Origin: Massilia sp. 9I
Lineage (GTDB): Bacteria; Pseudomonadota; Gammaproteobacteria; Burkholderiales; Burkholderiaceae_D
Reading direction: 5' to 3'
Assembly (NCBI RefSeq): GCF_902506415.1
Contig: NZ_LR733275.1
Coordinates: 5,228,379-5,292,378 of the forward strand
Length of the DNA: 64,000 bases
Position 1 is the first letter of the stretch, and every line of letters starts with the position of its first letter. A program made the translations under genes and the position numbers. This document shows positions 8,523-16,379 of this stretch, in pieces. The notes beneath the pieces were generated by a model. That model searched no databases and was not told the origin of the DNA. It was given only the letters and a program-made list of their open reading frames with translations.

Positions 8523-8966
8523 GTGCTCTCCAGGTACAAGCTGCGCCATACGACGGCGGGACTGCTCGACAAGTTCATCGGGCGCAATAACAACTACGAG
8601 TGGTACTGGGCCCTTGGCGTGCTGTACACGGAAGCGCGTGCGGCTGCCAACCGGGTGGAATTTGACCTGCTGGCGGGCACTGCCCAGCCGGCAACGCCTG
8701 CGTGTGCGAGCCTGGCCCGCACCTGGGCGTCCTACCTGAAGCAGGCGCTGCACCGGCACGCAGCCTCTCCTGAAGACCTGGCAGTCGCCAGGCTGTCAGT
8801 CACATTCGGCCTGCCTGCGGTACCGAAGCGCCCCGGCTACATCGAGTATGGCGATCCTTTCCTCTGCACCCTCCACCTGGCGTCGCACGACGGGCGCGCC
8901 TGCGTTCGCGAACGTACGGAGCACTGTGTGCCCCACGAGGAATTCGGCAGTCCCTGGCATCGGTAA
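8523..8966 (+). CDS. Hypothetical protein (GTG start, about 147 aa)
   Basis: A coding-like frame beginning at a GTG with AAAGGGA just upstream. The part after this point has balanced protein-like composition (for example YEWYWALGVLYTEA and RPGYIEYGDPFLC), while the frame upstream of it does not, hence the choice of start. No signal peptide, membrane segment or family that I recognise. It probably forms a unit with the 79-residue frame before it. The antisense frames over this stretch look worse by composition. Confidence 0.55.
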   Translation: MLSRYKLRHTTAGLLDKFIGRNNNYEWYWALGVLYTEARAAANRVEFDLLAGTAQPATPACASLARTWASYLKQALHRHAASPEDLAVARLSVTFGLPAVPKRPGYIEYGDPFLCTLHLASHDGRACVRERTEHCVPHEEFGSPWHR

Positions 8967-9013
8967 GCGGCGCGCGCAACGCCAGCGCAGGCGCACATTT
9001 TTCCCGACTCCCT

Positions 9014-9019
9014 TACAAT
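9014..9019 (+). promoter_or_regulatory. Possible -10 box for the quinone oxidoreductase gene
   Basis: TACAAT lies 29 bases before the ATG at 9048 in an A/T-rich patch. No good -35 lies at the proper spacing, so this is tentative. Confidence 0.35.
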
Positions 9020-9047
9020 TGCGGTTTTTTCAACACGGGAGTTCTCC

Positions 9048-10028
9048 ATGCGCGCCATCGAAATTACGCAGCCCGGCAAGCCGGACGTCCTCCAGCTGTG
9101 CGAGCGCCCGATGCCGGTGCCGAAAGCCGGCGAGGTTTTGATCAAAGTGCACGCGGCCGGCATCAACCGCCCGGACGTGCTGCAGCGCCTCGGCAAATAC
9201 CCGGTGCCGCCGGGCGCGTCCGACCTGCCGGGCCTGGAAGTGGCCGGCGAGATCGTCGATGGCGACTACGCCGCGGCCGGCTTCGCCAAGGGCGACCTGG
9301 TCTGCGCGCTGGTGCAGGGCGGCGGCTATGCCGAGTATTGCACCGCGCCCGCCGAGCAATGCCTGCCGCTGCCGGAAGGGCTCACGGCGCTCGAAGCGGC
9401 CTCGCTGCCCGAGACGTTTTTTACCGTTTGGACAAATATTTTCGACCGCGCCCACCTGGCGCCGGGTGAAACCCTGCTGGTGCAGGGCGGTACCTCGGGC
9501 ATCGGCGTGACCGCGATCCAGCTCGCCACGGCTTTAGGGCACCGCGTGTTCGCGACTGCCGGTTCCGACGACAAGTGCCGCGCCTGCGAACAGCTGGGCG
9601 CCGAGCGCGGCATCAATTACAAGACCGAAGATTTCGCCGCCGTGGTCAAGGAACTGACGGGCGGGAAGGGCGTCGACGTCATCCTCGACATGGTGGCAGG
9701 CGACTACATCCCGCGCGAGATCGACTGCCTGGCCGACGACGGCCGCATTGCCCTGATCGCGCTGCTGGGCGGCGCCAAGGCCGAGATCGACCTGGGCCAG
9801 GTGCTGCGCCGGCGCCTCTCCATCAGCGGCTCGACCCTGCGTCCGCGTCCGGTGGCCTTCAAGGCCGCGATCGCGCGCAGCCTGCGCGAGCGCGTGTGGC
9901 CGCTGTTCGGGCAGGGCAAGCTCAAACCGGTGATCTACCGGACTTTCCCGCTGGCCCAGGCCGCCGAAGCCCACGCGCTGATGGAGTCCAGCACGCACGT
10001 CGGAAAAATTGTGCTGGAAGTCGCCTAA
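9048..10028 (+). CDS. NAD(P)H-quinone oxidoreductase, zinc-free MDR family
   Basis: A 326-residue medium-chain dehydrogenase/reductase of the QOR/PIG3 type. It would reduce quinones or other electrophilic carbonyls with NADPH in the cytosol. The N-terminal GroES-like domain has the INRPDVLQR quinone oxidoreductase signature near residue 40, without the structural zinc cysteines of alcohol dehydrogenases. The Rossmann nucleotide site is GGTSGIGVTAIQLA near residue 147. GGGAG precedes the ATG. Length is normal. It stands alone between small unknown genes and tpiA. Confidence 0.92.
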   Translation: MRAIEITQPGKPDVLQLCERPMPVPKAGEVLIKVHAAGINRPDVLQRLGKYPVPPGASDLPGLEVAGEIVDGDYAAAGFAKGDLVCALVQGGGYAEYCTAPAEQCLPLPEGLTALEAASLPETFFTVWTNIFDRAHLAPGETLLVQGGTSGIGVTAIQLATALGHRVFATAGSDDKCRACEQLGAERGINYKTEDFAAVVKELTGGKGVDVILDMVAGDYIPREIDCLADDGRIALIALLGGAKAEIDLGQVLRRRLSISGSTLRPRPVAFKAAIARSLRERVWPLFGQGKLKPVIYRTFPLAQAAEAHALMESSTHVGKIVLEVA

Positions 10029-10068
10029 GAGATTGAATCAAAAAGGGAAGTGCGTGCTCAGCCATTGT

Positions 10069-10103
10069 TTGACCGCACCATATTCGACCGCTAGAATAGC
10101 GGG
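10069..10103 (+). promoter_or_regulatory. Sigma-70 promoter of tpiA with an overlapping inverted repeat
   Basis: TTGACC (10069-10074) and TAGAAT (10092-10097) are separated by exactly 17 bases and lie about 30 bases before the tpiA ATG. The -10 is embedded in an inverted repeat CCGCTA/TAGCGG (10088-10093 and 10097-10102) that could bind a regulator. Confidence 0.75.
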
Positions 10104-10124
10104 TTAATTTATCGATAGGGTACT

Positions 10125-10874
10125 ATGCGTCCCAAACTCGTCGTAGGTAACTGGAAAATGAACGGCAGCCGCGCCGCCAACGCTGCGCTCCTGACCGGCA
10201 TTCTCGAAGGCATTACCGATGTTAAGGCCCAGGTCGCGGTCTGCGTGCCGGCGCCTTACCTGTTCCAGGCCGAAGAAATCCTGAAGGGTTCTCCGATCGC
10301 CTGGGGTGCGCAGGACGTGTCCTGCCATCCGGTCGGCGCCTATACCGGCGAAGTGTGCATGTCGATGCTGCAGGATTTCGGCAGCCGCTACGTGATCGTC
10401 GGCCACTCCGAGCGCCGCGCCTACCATGGCGAAACCAATGAACTCGTGGCCAAGAAGACCAAGGCCGCGCTCGAAGCGGGCCTGACCCCGATCGTCTGCA
10501 TCGGCGAAACCCTGGTGCAGCGCGAAGGCGGCCAGACCATGACGGTCGTGAACGCCCAGCTGGACGCCGTGCTGGAAGCCGTCGGCCCGGAAGCCGTCGA
10601 TCAAATCGTGCTGGCTTACGAGCCGGTGTGGGCAATCGGCACCGGCAAGACGGCGACCCCGGCCATGGCCCAGGAAGTCCACGCCGCCGTGCGCGAAAAA
10701 CTGCGCGCTTGCAACGCTCAAGCGGCCGAAACGACGCTGGTGCTGTACGGCGGCAGCATGAAGCCGGATAATGCTGCGGACCTGATGGCGCAGCCGGATA
10801 TCGACGGCGGTCTGATCGGCGGTGCGGCACTCAAGGCAGCGGACTTCCTCGGCATCATCCGCGCCGCGCAATAA
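10125..10874 (+). CDS. tpiA: Triosephosphate isomerase
   Basis: A 249-residue TIM-barrel enzyme interconverting dihydroxyacetone phosphate and glyceraldehyde 3-phosphate in glycolysis and gluconeogenesis. Substrate-binding N9/K11 in GNWKMNG, catalytic histidine in VGHSERR (about residue 96), catalytic glutamate in AYEPVWAIGTG (about residue 165) and the phosphate-binding loop GGSMKPDN are all present. It is followed after 47 bases by secG, the usual arrangement in Burkholderiales. Confidence 0.98.
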   Translation: MRPKLVVGNWKMNGSRAANAALLTGILEGITDVKAQVAVCVPAPYLFQAEEILKGSPIAWGAQDVSCHPVGAYTGEVCMSMLQDFGSRYVIVGHSERRAYHGETNELVAKKTKAALEAGLTPIVCIGETLVQREGGQTMTVVNAQLDAVLEAVGPEAVDQIVLAYEPVWAIGTGKTATPAMAQEVHAAVREKLRACNAQAAETTLVLYGGSMKPDNAADLMAQPDIDGGLIGGAALKAADFLGIIRAAQ

Positions 10875-10921
10875 GATAAGAATCAATATTTAAACGTCGT
10901 TAACTTGGAAATGGAATTGCA

Positions 10922-11398
10922 ATGAACACCATGTTCAATCTGATTATTGTTGTGCAGGTTATTTCGGCCCTGGCCATCATCGGCCTGGTGCTGGTCCAGC
11001 ACGGCAAGGGCGCCGACATGGGCGCGGCCTTCGGCTCGGGCGCTTCGGGCAGCCTGTTCGGCGCCTCGGGCTCGTCGAACTTCCTGTCGAAGTCGACCGC
11101 CGTCGCGGCCGCCGTGTTCTTCGCGTCGACCCTGGCGTTGGCCTGGTCCACCAGCAACCGTAGCGCCCCGACCACCGACGGCGGCGTGATGGAGCGCGTG
11201 ACCGTGCCGTCGTCGAAGGCGCCCGCCACCGGCATTCCGAACGACGTCCCGGGCGCAGGCCCGAACGCCGGCCCGGCAACTGCCCCGGCCGTTCCGGTCA
11301 ACGACATTCCGCAGACCCCGGGCGTGTCCAACCCGGCGCCGTCGACCGCAGCTCCAGCTGCTGCACCGGCCGCACCGGCACCGGCACCGACCAAGTAA
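10922..11398 (+). CDS. secG: Preprotein translocase subunit SecG
   Basis: A 158-residue inner-membrane subunit of the SecYEG protein-export channel. Two transmembrane segments (about residues 3-23 and 53-73) flank the conserved GKGADMGAAFG loop and the FLSKSTAVAA motif. The C-terminal 75 residues are Pro/Ala-rich and low complexity, an extension common in betaproteobacteria. A short hairpin follows the stop codon directly. Confidence 0.95.
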   Translation: MNTMFNLIIVVQVISALAIIGLVLVQHGKGADMGAAFGSGASGSLFGASGSSNFLSKSTAVAAAVFFASTLALAWSTSNRSAPTTDGGVMERVTVPSSKAPATGIPNDVPGAGPNAGPATAPAVPVNDIPQTPGVSNPAPSTAAPAAAPAAPAPAPTK

Positions 11399-11401
11399 AA
11401 C

Positions 11402-11423
11402 GGGACGGACGCACGTCCGTTCC
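11402..11423 (+). terminator. Hairpin immediately after secG
   Basis: GGGACGGACG pairs with CGTCCGTTCC (one G-T pair) with a minimal loop, starting four bases after the secG stop. No T-tract follows, so it may protect the 3' end or attenuate transcription rather than terminate it. Confidence 0.4.
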
Positions 11424-11526
11424 GGAATCAAGGTAGAATGCGCCTCGCCATGTGGGCGCGCCGCCTCTGGTAATGGGTGAAAACCCGCTCAATGCTGCCA
11501 GCCCTGCAATGAAGTCTGGCAAGCAT

Positions 11527-11560
11527 CAAGGAAATGTTGAGTAATTTAGTAATTTCCTTG
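11527..11560 (+). repeat. Nine-base perfect inverted repeat between secG and tRNA-Leu
   Basis: CAAGGAAAT (11527-11535) and ATTTCCTTG (11552-11560) are perfectly complementary around a 16-base A/T-rich loop. It lies just upstream of the tRNA promoter and could be a regulator site or an RNA hairpin of the secG transcript. Confidence 0.55.
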
Positions 11561-11579
11561 TGCTAGCGCAATTTGTGCA

Positions 11580-11609
11580 TTGAAAAGTAGTGCTAAAGCA
11601 GGGTAAAAT
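11580..11609 (+). promoter_or_regulatory. Sigma-70 promoter of tRNA-Leu
   Basis: TTGAAA (11580-11585) and TAAAAT (11604-11609) with an 18-base spacer, ending 11 bases before the tRNA 5' end. It gives the tRNA, and possibly nuo read-through, its own start point. Confidence 0.75.
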
Positions 11610-11620
11610 ACTGGTCTCCA

Positions 11621-11705
11621 GCCGACGTGGTGAAATTGGTAGACACGCTATCTTGAGGGGGTAGTGGCGCAAGCTGTGCGAGTTCGAGTCTCGCCGTCGG
11701 CACCA
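11621..11705 (+). tRNA. tRNA-Leu (anticodon GAG)
   Basis: An 85-base class II tRNA. Acceptor arms GCCGACG and CGTCGGC pair fully; discriminator A and encoded CCA follow. The anticodon stem CTATC/GGTAG encloses the loop TTGAGGG, giving GAG, which reads CUC and CUU. A long variable arm and the GTTCGAGTC T-arm are present. Confidence 0.97.
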
Positions 11706-11715
11706 AGATACAAAG

Positions 11716-11768
11716 AAGCCAGCAAGGGCGCAATGAGCAATCGCTCTCCTGCCTGCGCTGGCTTTTTT
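11716..11768 (+). terminator. Terminator between tRNA-Leu and nuoA
   Basis: AAGCCAGC (11716-11723) pairs with GCTGGCTT (11757-11764) and runs into six T residues. The inner part contains a second small hairpin, GAGC/GCTC. It should end the tRNA transcript and separate it from the nuo operon. Confidence 0.75.
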
Positions 11769-11870
11769 ACGATTCGAGTGGTCCTGGTAGAAGGCCCGAG
11801 CCAGGTTCGCGCGATTCGGCGCTGCAGCCCTGCAGTGTTTGATTAACCGATCGTTCAAATAGGCTTCACC

Positions 11871-12230
11871 GTGAACCTCGAAAATTACTTCCCCGTTCTT
11901 CTCTTTATCCTGATTGGCGTCGGCGTCGGCGTTGCTCCCCAGGTGCTTGGCCGTCTGCTCGGTCCGCACCGTCCCGATGCGGCCAAGCTGTCCCCGTATG
12001 AATGCGGCTTCGAAGCCTTCGAAGATGCGCGCATGAAGTTCGACGTTCGCTACTACCTCGTGGCGATCCTGTTTATTTTGTTTGATCTGGAAACGGCATT
12101 CTTCTTCCCATGGGGCGTCTCGATGCGCGAACTGGGCTGGACCGGTTTCGTCACGATGATGGTGTTCATCGCCGAATTCATCGTCGGATTCTGGTACATC
12201 TGGAAGAAAGGTGCCCTTGATTGGGAATAA
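11871..12230 (+). CDS. nuoA: NADH-quinone oxidoreductase subunit A
   Basis: A 119-residue membrane subunit of respiratory complex I, at the junction of the peripheral and membrane arms near the quinone site. Three transmembrane segments are visible (about residues 5-27, 60-80, 88-110), with the conserved YECGFE loop between the first two. The start is GTG. It opens a 14-gene operon; nuoB follows three bases later. No clear promoter can be named, though the terminator just upstream implies one within 11769-11870. Confidence 0.97.
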   Translation: MNLENYFPVLLFILIGVGVGVAPQVLGRLLGPHRPDAAKLSPYECGFEAFEDARMKFDVRYYLVAILFILFDLETAFFFPWGVSMRELGWTGFVTMMVFIAEFIVGFWYIWKKGALDWE

Positions 12231-12233
12231 GCC

Positions 12234-12710
12234 ATGGCAATTGAAGGCGTATTAAACGAAGGTTTCATTACCACCACAGCCGATAAGCTGATCAACTGGG
12301 CGCGCACGGGATCGATGTTTCCGATGACGTTTGGCCTGGCATGCTGCGCGGTCGAGATGATGCATGTGGGCGCTGCCCGCTACGATCTCGACCGTTTTGG
12401 CATTGTGTTCCGCCCGTCGCCGCGCCAGTCCGACGTGATGATCGTCGCCGGCACGCTGTGCAACAAGATGGCTCCCGCCCTGCGCAAGGTGTACGACCAG
12501 ATGGCCGAACCGCGCTGGGTGATCTCGATGGGTTCCTGCGCCAACGGCGGCGGCTACTACCACTACTCGTACTCGGTGGTGCGCGGTTGCGACCGCATCG
12601 TCCCCGTAGACGTCTACGTGCCGGGTTGCCCGCCGACCGCGGAAGCCCTGCTGTACGGCATCATGCAGCTGCAGAACAAGATCAAGCGCACCAACACCAT
12701 CGCGCGCTAA
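12234..12710 (+). CDS. nuoB: NADH-quinone oxidoreductase subunit B
   Basis: A 158-residue peripheral-arm subunit holding the terminal 4Fe-4S cluster N2, which passes electrons to quinone. The four ligands are visible as C37-C38 (the unusual tandem pair), C102 in SMGSCANGG and C132 in VPGCPPT. Length is typical of the proteobacterial form. It starts three bases after nuoA. Confidence 0.98.
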   Translation: MAIEGVLNEGFITTTADKLINWARTGSMFPMTFGLACCAVEMMHVGAARYDLDRFGIVFRPSPRQSDVMIVAGTLCNKMAPALRKVYDQMAEPRWVISMGSCANGGGYYHYSYSVVRGCDRIVPVDVYVPGCPPTAEALLYGIMQLQNKIKRTNTIAR

Positions 12711-12725
12711 GAACAGCGAAACACC

Positions 12726-13322
12726 ATGACGACGAAACTCGAAACCCTTGAACTCGCCCTGAAAAATGCACTGGGCGAGGGCGCAAGCATCAGCTCCGCG
12801 CTGGGCGAAGTGACCGTGGTGGTCAAGGCCGCCGACTACATCCGCTCGATGCAGACGCTGCGCGACAATCCGCAGCTTGCCTTCGAACAAATGATCGACC
12901 TGTGCGGCGTCGACTATTCCCAATACGGTGAAGGCACCTGGGAAGGTCCGCGCTTCGCGGTGGTCGTGCACCTGCTGTCGCTGGCCAATAACTGGCGCGT
13001 GCGTGTGCGCGTGTTCTGCCCGGACGACGACATGCCGCTGGTCGAATCGATCACCCCTATCTGGCGCGCCGCCAACTGGTTCGAGCGCGAAGCCTTCGAC
13101 CTGTTCGGCATCCTGTTCGACGGCCACGGCGACCTGCGCCGCATCCTGACCGACTACGGCTTCATCGGCCACCCGTTCCGCAAGGACTTCCCGATCACGG
13201 GCTACGTCGAGATGCGTTACGACCCTGAACAGAAACGCGTGATCTACCAACCGGTGACGATCGAACCGCGCGAGAACATCCCGCGCGTGATCCGTGAAGA
13301 AACCTACGGGACATCGAAATAA
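12726..13322 (+). CDS. nuoC: NADH-quinone oxidoreductase subunit C
   Basis: A 198-residue peripheral-arm subunit (30 kDa type) that packs against NuoD. The signature FEREAFDLFGI and the HGDLRRILTDYGF block are present in the C-terminal half. It is separate from nuoD, unlike the fused nuoCD of enterobacteria. Its stop overlaps the nuoD start by one base, so the two are coupled. Confidence 0.97.
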   Translation: MTTKLETLELALKNALGEGASISSALGEVTVVVKAADYIRSMQTLRDNPQLAFEQMIDLCGVDYSQYGEGTWEGPRFAVVVHLLSLANNWRVRVRVFCPDDDMPLVESITPIWRAANWFEREAFDLFGILFDGHGDLRRILTDYGFIGHPFRKDFPITGYVEMRYDPEQKRVIYQPVTIEPRENIPRVIREETYGTSK

Positions 13323-14575
13323 TGGCTGAGCTTAAGAATTACACCCTGAACTTTGGTCCGCAGCACCCGGCAGCGCACGGCGTGCTGCGTCTCGTGCTGG
13401 AGCTGGACGGCGAAGTGATCCAGCGCGCAGACCCGCACATCGGCCTGCTGCACCGCGGCACCGAGAAGCTGGCCGAGACCCGCACCTACCTGCAGTCGGT
13501 CCCGTACATGGACCGCCTCGACTACGTGTCGATGATGTGCAACGAGCACGGCTACGTGCTGGCAGTCGAAAAGCTGCTGGGCATCGAAGCGCCGATCCGC
13601 GCGCAGTACATCCGCACGATGTTCGACGAGATCACCCGTATCCTGAACCACCTGATGTGGCTAGGCGCGCACGCGCTCGACATCGGCGCCATGGGTCCCT
13701 TCCTGTACGCCTTCCGTGACCGCGAAGACCTGTTCGACGTCTACGAAGCCGTGTCGGGCGCGCGCATGCACGCGGCCTACTACCGCCCGGGCGGCGTGTA
13801 CCGCGACCTGCCGGACCGCATGCCGCAGCACCGCGAGTCGCCCATCCGCTCGAAGAAGGCGATCGACGACCTGAACCGCGACCGCCAGGGTTCGGTGCTG
13901 GACTTCATCGACGCGTTCACGAAACGTTTCGATGGCTACGTCGACGAATACGAAACCCTGCTGACCGACAACCGTATCTGGAAACAGCGTACCGTCGGCA
14001 TCGGCGTGGTCTCGCCGGAAGACGCGAAGGCAATGGGCTTCACCGGCCCGATGCTGCGTGGCTCGGGCATCGCCTGGGACCTGCGCAAGACCCAGCCTTA
14101 TGCGGCCTATGCGAACCTCGACTTCGACATCCCGGTCGGCACCAACGGCGACTCCTACGACCGCTACCTGGTGCGCGTGGAAGAAATGCGCCAGTCGAAC
14201 CGCATCATCAAGCAGTGCATCGCCTGGCTGCGCGTGAACCAGGGTCCGGTCATGATCGACAACCACAAGATCGTGCCGCCGAACCGCATGGACATGAAGT
14301 CCAACATGGAATCGCTGATCCACCACTTCAAGCTGTTCACCGAAGGCTTCCACGTGCCGGAAGGCGAAGCCTATGCGGCGATCGAGCACCCGAAGGGCGA
14401 GTTCGGCATCTACATCGTGTCGGACGGCGCCAACAAGCCGTACCGCCTGAAGATCCGTACCCCGGACTATGTCCACCTGCAGAGCCTCGACGAAATGTCG
14501 CGCGGCCACATGATCGCCGACGCGGTAGCGATCATCGGCACCCAGGACATCGTGTTCGGCAGTATCGATAGGTAA
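13322..14575 (+). CDS. nuoD: NADH-quinone oxidoreductase subunit D
   Basis: A 417-residue peripheral-arm subunit (49 kDa type) that forms the quinone-binding pocket with NuoB. The N-terminal GPQHPAAHGVLR motif supplies the quinone-head histidine; the HRGTEKLAE and C-terminal GTQDIVFGSIDR blocks are conserved. The ATG shares one base with the nuoC stop. Confidence 0.98.
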   Translation: MAELKNYTLNFGPQHPAAHGVLRLVLELDGEVIQRADPHIGLLHRGTEKLAETRTYLQSVPYMDRLDYVSMMCNEHGYVLAVEKLLGIEAPIRAQYIRTMFDEITRILNHLMWLGAHALDIGAMGPFLYAFRDREDLFDVYEAVSGARMHAAYYRPGGVYRDLPDRMPQHRESPIRSKKAIDDLNRDRQGSVLDFIDAFTKRFDGYVDEYETLLTDNRIWKQRTVGIGVVSPEDAKAMGFTGPMLRGSGIAWDLRKTQPYAAYANLDFDIPVGTNGDSYDRYLVRVEEMRQSNRIIKQCIAWLRVNQGPVMIDNHKIVPPNRMDMKSNMESLIHHFKLFTEGFHVPEGEAYAAIEHPKGEFGIYIVSDGANKPYRLKIRTPDYVHLQSLDEMSRGHMIADAVAIIGTQDIVFGSIDR

Positions 14576-14589
14576 GAAGGACAACCAAA

Positions 14590-15066
14590 ATGTTATCGCA
14601 GGAATGCTATAAAAAGATCGATCGCGAGCTGGCCAAATACCCAGCCGATCAACGCCAGTCGGCCGTGATGGCTTCGCTGGCCCACGCCCAGGTCGAACTG
14701 GGCTGGCTGTCGCCGGAAACCATGCAGGAAATCGCCGACTACATCCGCATGCCGGCCATCGCCGTGCAGGAAGTCGCGACCTTCTACAACATGTACAACC
14801 TGAAGCCGGTCGGCAAGGCCAAGATCACGGTCTGCACCAACCTGCCGTGCGCCCTGTCGGGCGGCGAGCGCGCCGGCCAGCGTATCAAGGATGCGCTGGG
14901 CATCGACTACCGCGAAACCACCGCCGACGGCAAGTTCACCCTGCTGGAAGGCGAGTGCATGGGCGCCTGCGGCGACGCACCGGTGATGCTGGTGAATAAC
15001 CACCGCATGTGCTCGTTCATGAGCGACGAGAAGATCGACGCCCTGCTTGAGGAACTGAACAAATGA
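14590..15066 (+). CDS. nuoE: NADH-quinone oxidoreductase subunit E
   Basis: A 158-residue thioredoxin-like subunit of the NADH-oxidising module, carrying the 2Fe-2S cluster N1a. Ligands are C82, C87, C123 and C127. A purine-rich AGAAGGA stretch precedes the ATG. It overlaps nuoF by four bases (ATGA). Confidence 0.97.
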   Translation: MLSQECYKKIDRELAKYPADQRQSAVMASLAHAQVELGWLSPETMQEIADYIRMPAIAVQEVATFYNMYNLKPVGKAKITVCTNLPCALSGGERAGQRIKDALGIDYRETTADGKFTLLEGECMGACGDAPVMLVNNHRMCSFMSDEKIDALLEELNK

Positions 15067-16358
15067 CCAGCCTGCACGACCGTCACATCAATCCGCTGAT
15101 CCTGAAGGATCTGAACGGCGAAAACTGGCATCTGGAAGACTACGTCAAGCGCGGCGGCTACTCGGCCCTGCGCAAGATCCTTGAAGGCGGCGTCACCCAG
15201 GAACAGGTCATTGCCGACCTGAAGGCCTCGGGCCTGCGCGGCCGCGGCGGCGCCGGTTTCCCGACCGGCCTGAAGTGGAGCTTCATGCCGCGCCAGTTCC
15301 CGGGCCAGAAATACCTCGTCTGCAACACCGACGAAGGCGAGCCGGGTACCTTCAAGGACCGCGACATCATCCGCTACAACCCGCACGCGCTGATCGAAGG
15401 CATGGCCATCGGCGCCTACGCGATGGGCATCACCGTGGGCTACAACTACATCCACGGCGAGATCTTCCAGGAATACCTGCGCTTCGAAGAAGCGCTGGAA
15501 GAGGCGCGCGCCGCCGGCTTCCTGGGCGATAACATCATGGGCTCGAACTTCTCGTTCCAGCTGCATGCCCATCACGGCTACGGCGCCTACATCTGCGGCG
15601 AAGAAACCGCACTGCTGGAGTCGCTCGAAGGCAAGAAGGGCCAGCCGCGCTTCAAGCCGCCGTTCCCGGCCTCGTTCGGCCTGTACGGCAAGCCGACCAC
15701 CATCAACAACACCGAGACCTTCGCTGCGGTTCCGTTCCTGCTCAACATGGGCCCGGAAAACTACATGGCGCTCGGCAAGCCGAACAACGGCGGCACCAAG
15801 ATCTTCTCGATCTCGGGCGACGTCGAGCGTCCGGGCAACTACGAAGTCCCGCTGGGCACCCCGTTCGCCAAGCTGATGGAGCTGGCCGGCGGTATGCGCG
15901 GCGGCAAGAAGATCAAGGCTGTCATCCCGGGCGGTTCGTCGGCGCCGGTGATCCGCGGCGAGGTCATGATGGACACCGACCTCGACTACGATTCGATCGC
16001 CAAGGCCGGTTCGATGCTCGGTTCGGGCGCCGTGATCGTCATGGACGAGACCCGCTGCATGGTCAAGTCGCTGCTGCGCCTCTCGTACTTCTACTACGAA
16101 GAATCCTGCGGCCAGTGCACCCCGTGCCGTGAAGGCACCGGCTGGATGTACCGCATGGTCCACCGCATCGAGCACGGCAAGGGCCGTCCGGAAGACATGG
16201 ACCTGCTGAACAACATCGCCTTCAACATCAAGGGCCGCACCATTTGCGCCCTGGGTGACGCAGCGGCGATGCCGGTGGAAGCGATGATCAAGAACTTCCG
16301 CGAGGAATTCGAATATCACATCGAGCACAAGCACTGCCTCGTGCCCGCATACCTTTAA
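15063..16358 (+). CDS. nuoF: NADH-quinone oxidoreductase subunit F (NADH/FMN-binding)
   Basis: A 431-residue subunit that oxidises NADH on FMN and passes electrons to 4Fe-4S cluster N3. The glycine-rich nucleotide site GRGGAGFPTGLKW lies near residue 60, the FMN-binding NTDEGEPGT block near residue 88, and the N3 ligands are C349, C352, C355 and C395. Its ATG lies within the nuoE stop. Confidence 0.98.
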   Translation: MTSLHDRHINPLILKDLNGENWHLEDYVKRGGYSALRKILEGGVTQEQVIADLKASGLRGRGGAGFPTGLKWSFMPRQFPGQKYLVCNTDEGEPGTFKDRDIIRYNPHALIEGMAIGAYAMGITVGYNYIHGEIFQEYLRFEEALEEARAAGFLGDNIMGSNFSFQLHAHHGYGAYICGEETALLESLEGKKGQPRFKPPFPASFGLYGKPTTINNTETFAAVPFLLNMGPENYMALGKPNNGGTKIFSISGDVERPGNYEVPLGTPFAKLMELAGGMRGGKKIKAVIPGGSSAPVIRGEVMMDTDLDYDSIAKAGSMLGSGAVIVMDETRCMVKSLLRLSYFYYEESCGQCTPCREGTGWMYRMVHRIEHGKGRPEDMDLLNNIAFNIKGRTICALGDAAAMPVEAMIKNFREEFEYHIEHKHCLVPAYL

Positions 16359-16379
16359 ACCAGGTCAGGTAACGATCAA

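Noticed and set aside
8508..8996. Antisense frames in the gap before the quinone oxidoreductase
   Set aside because: The plus-strand frame from 8523 has better composition; the antisense frames lack starts with binding sites.
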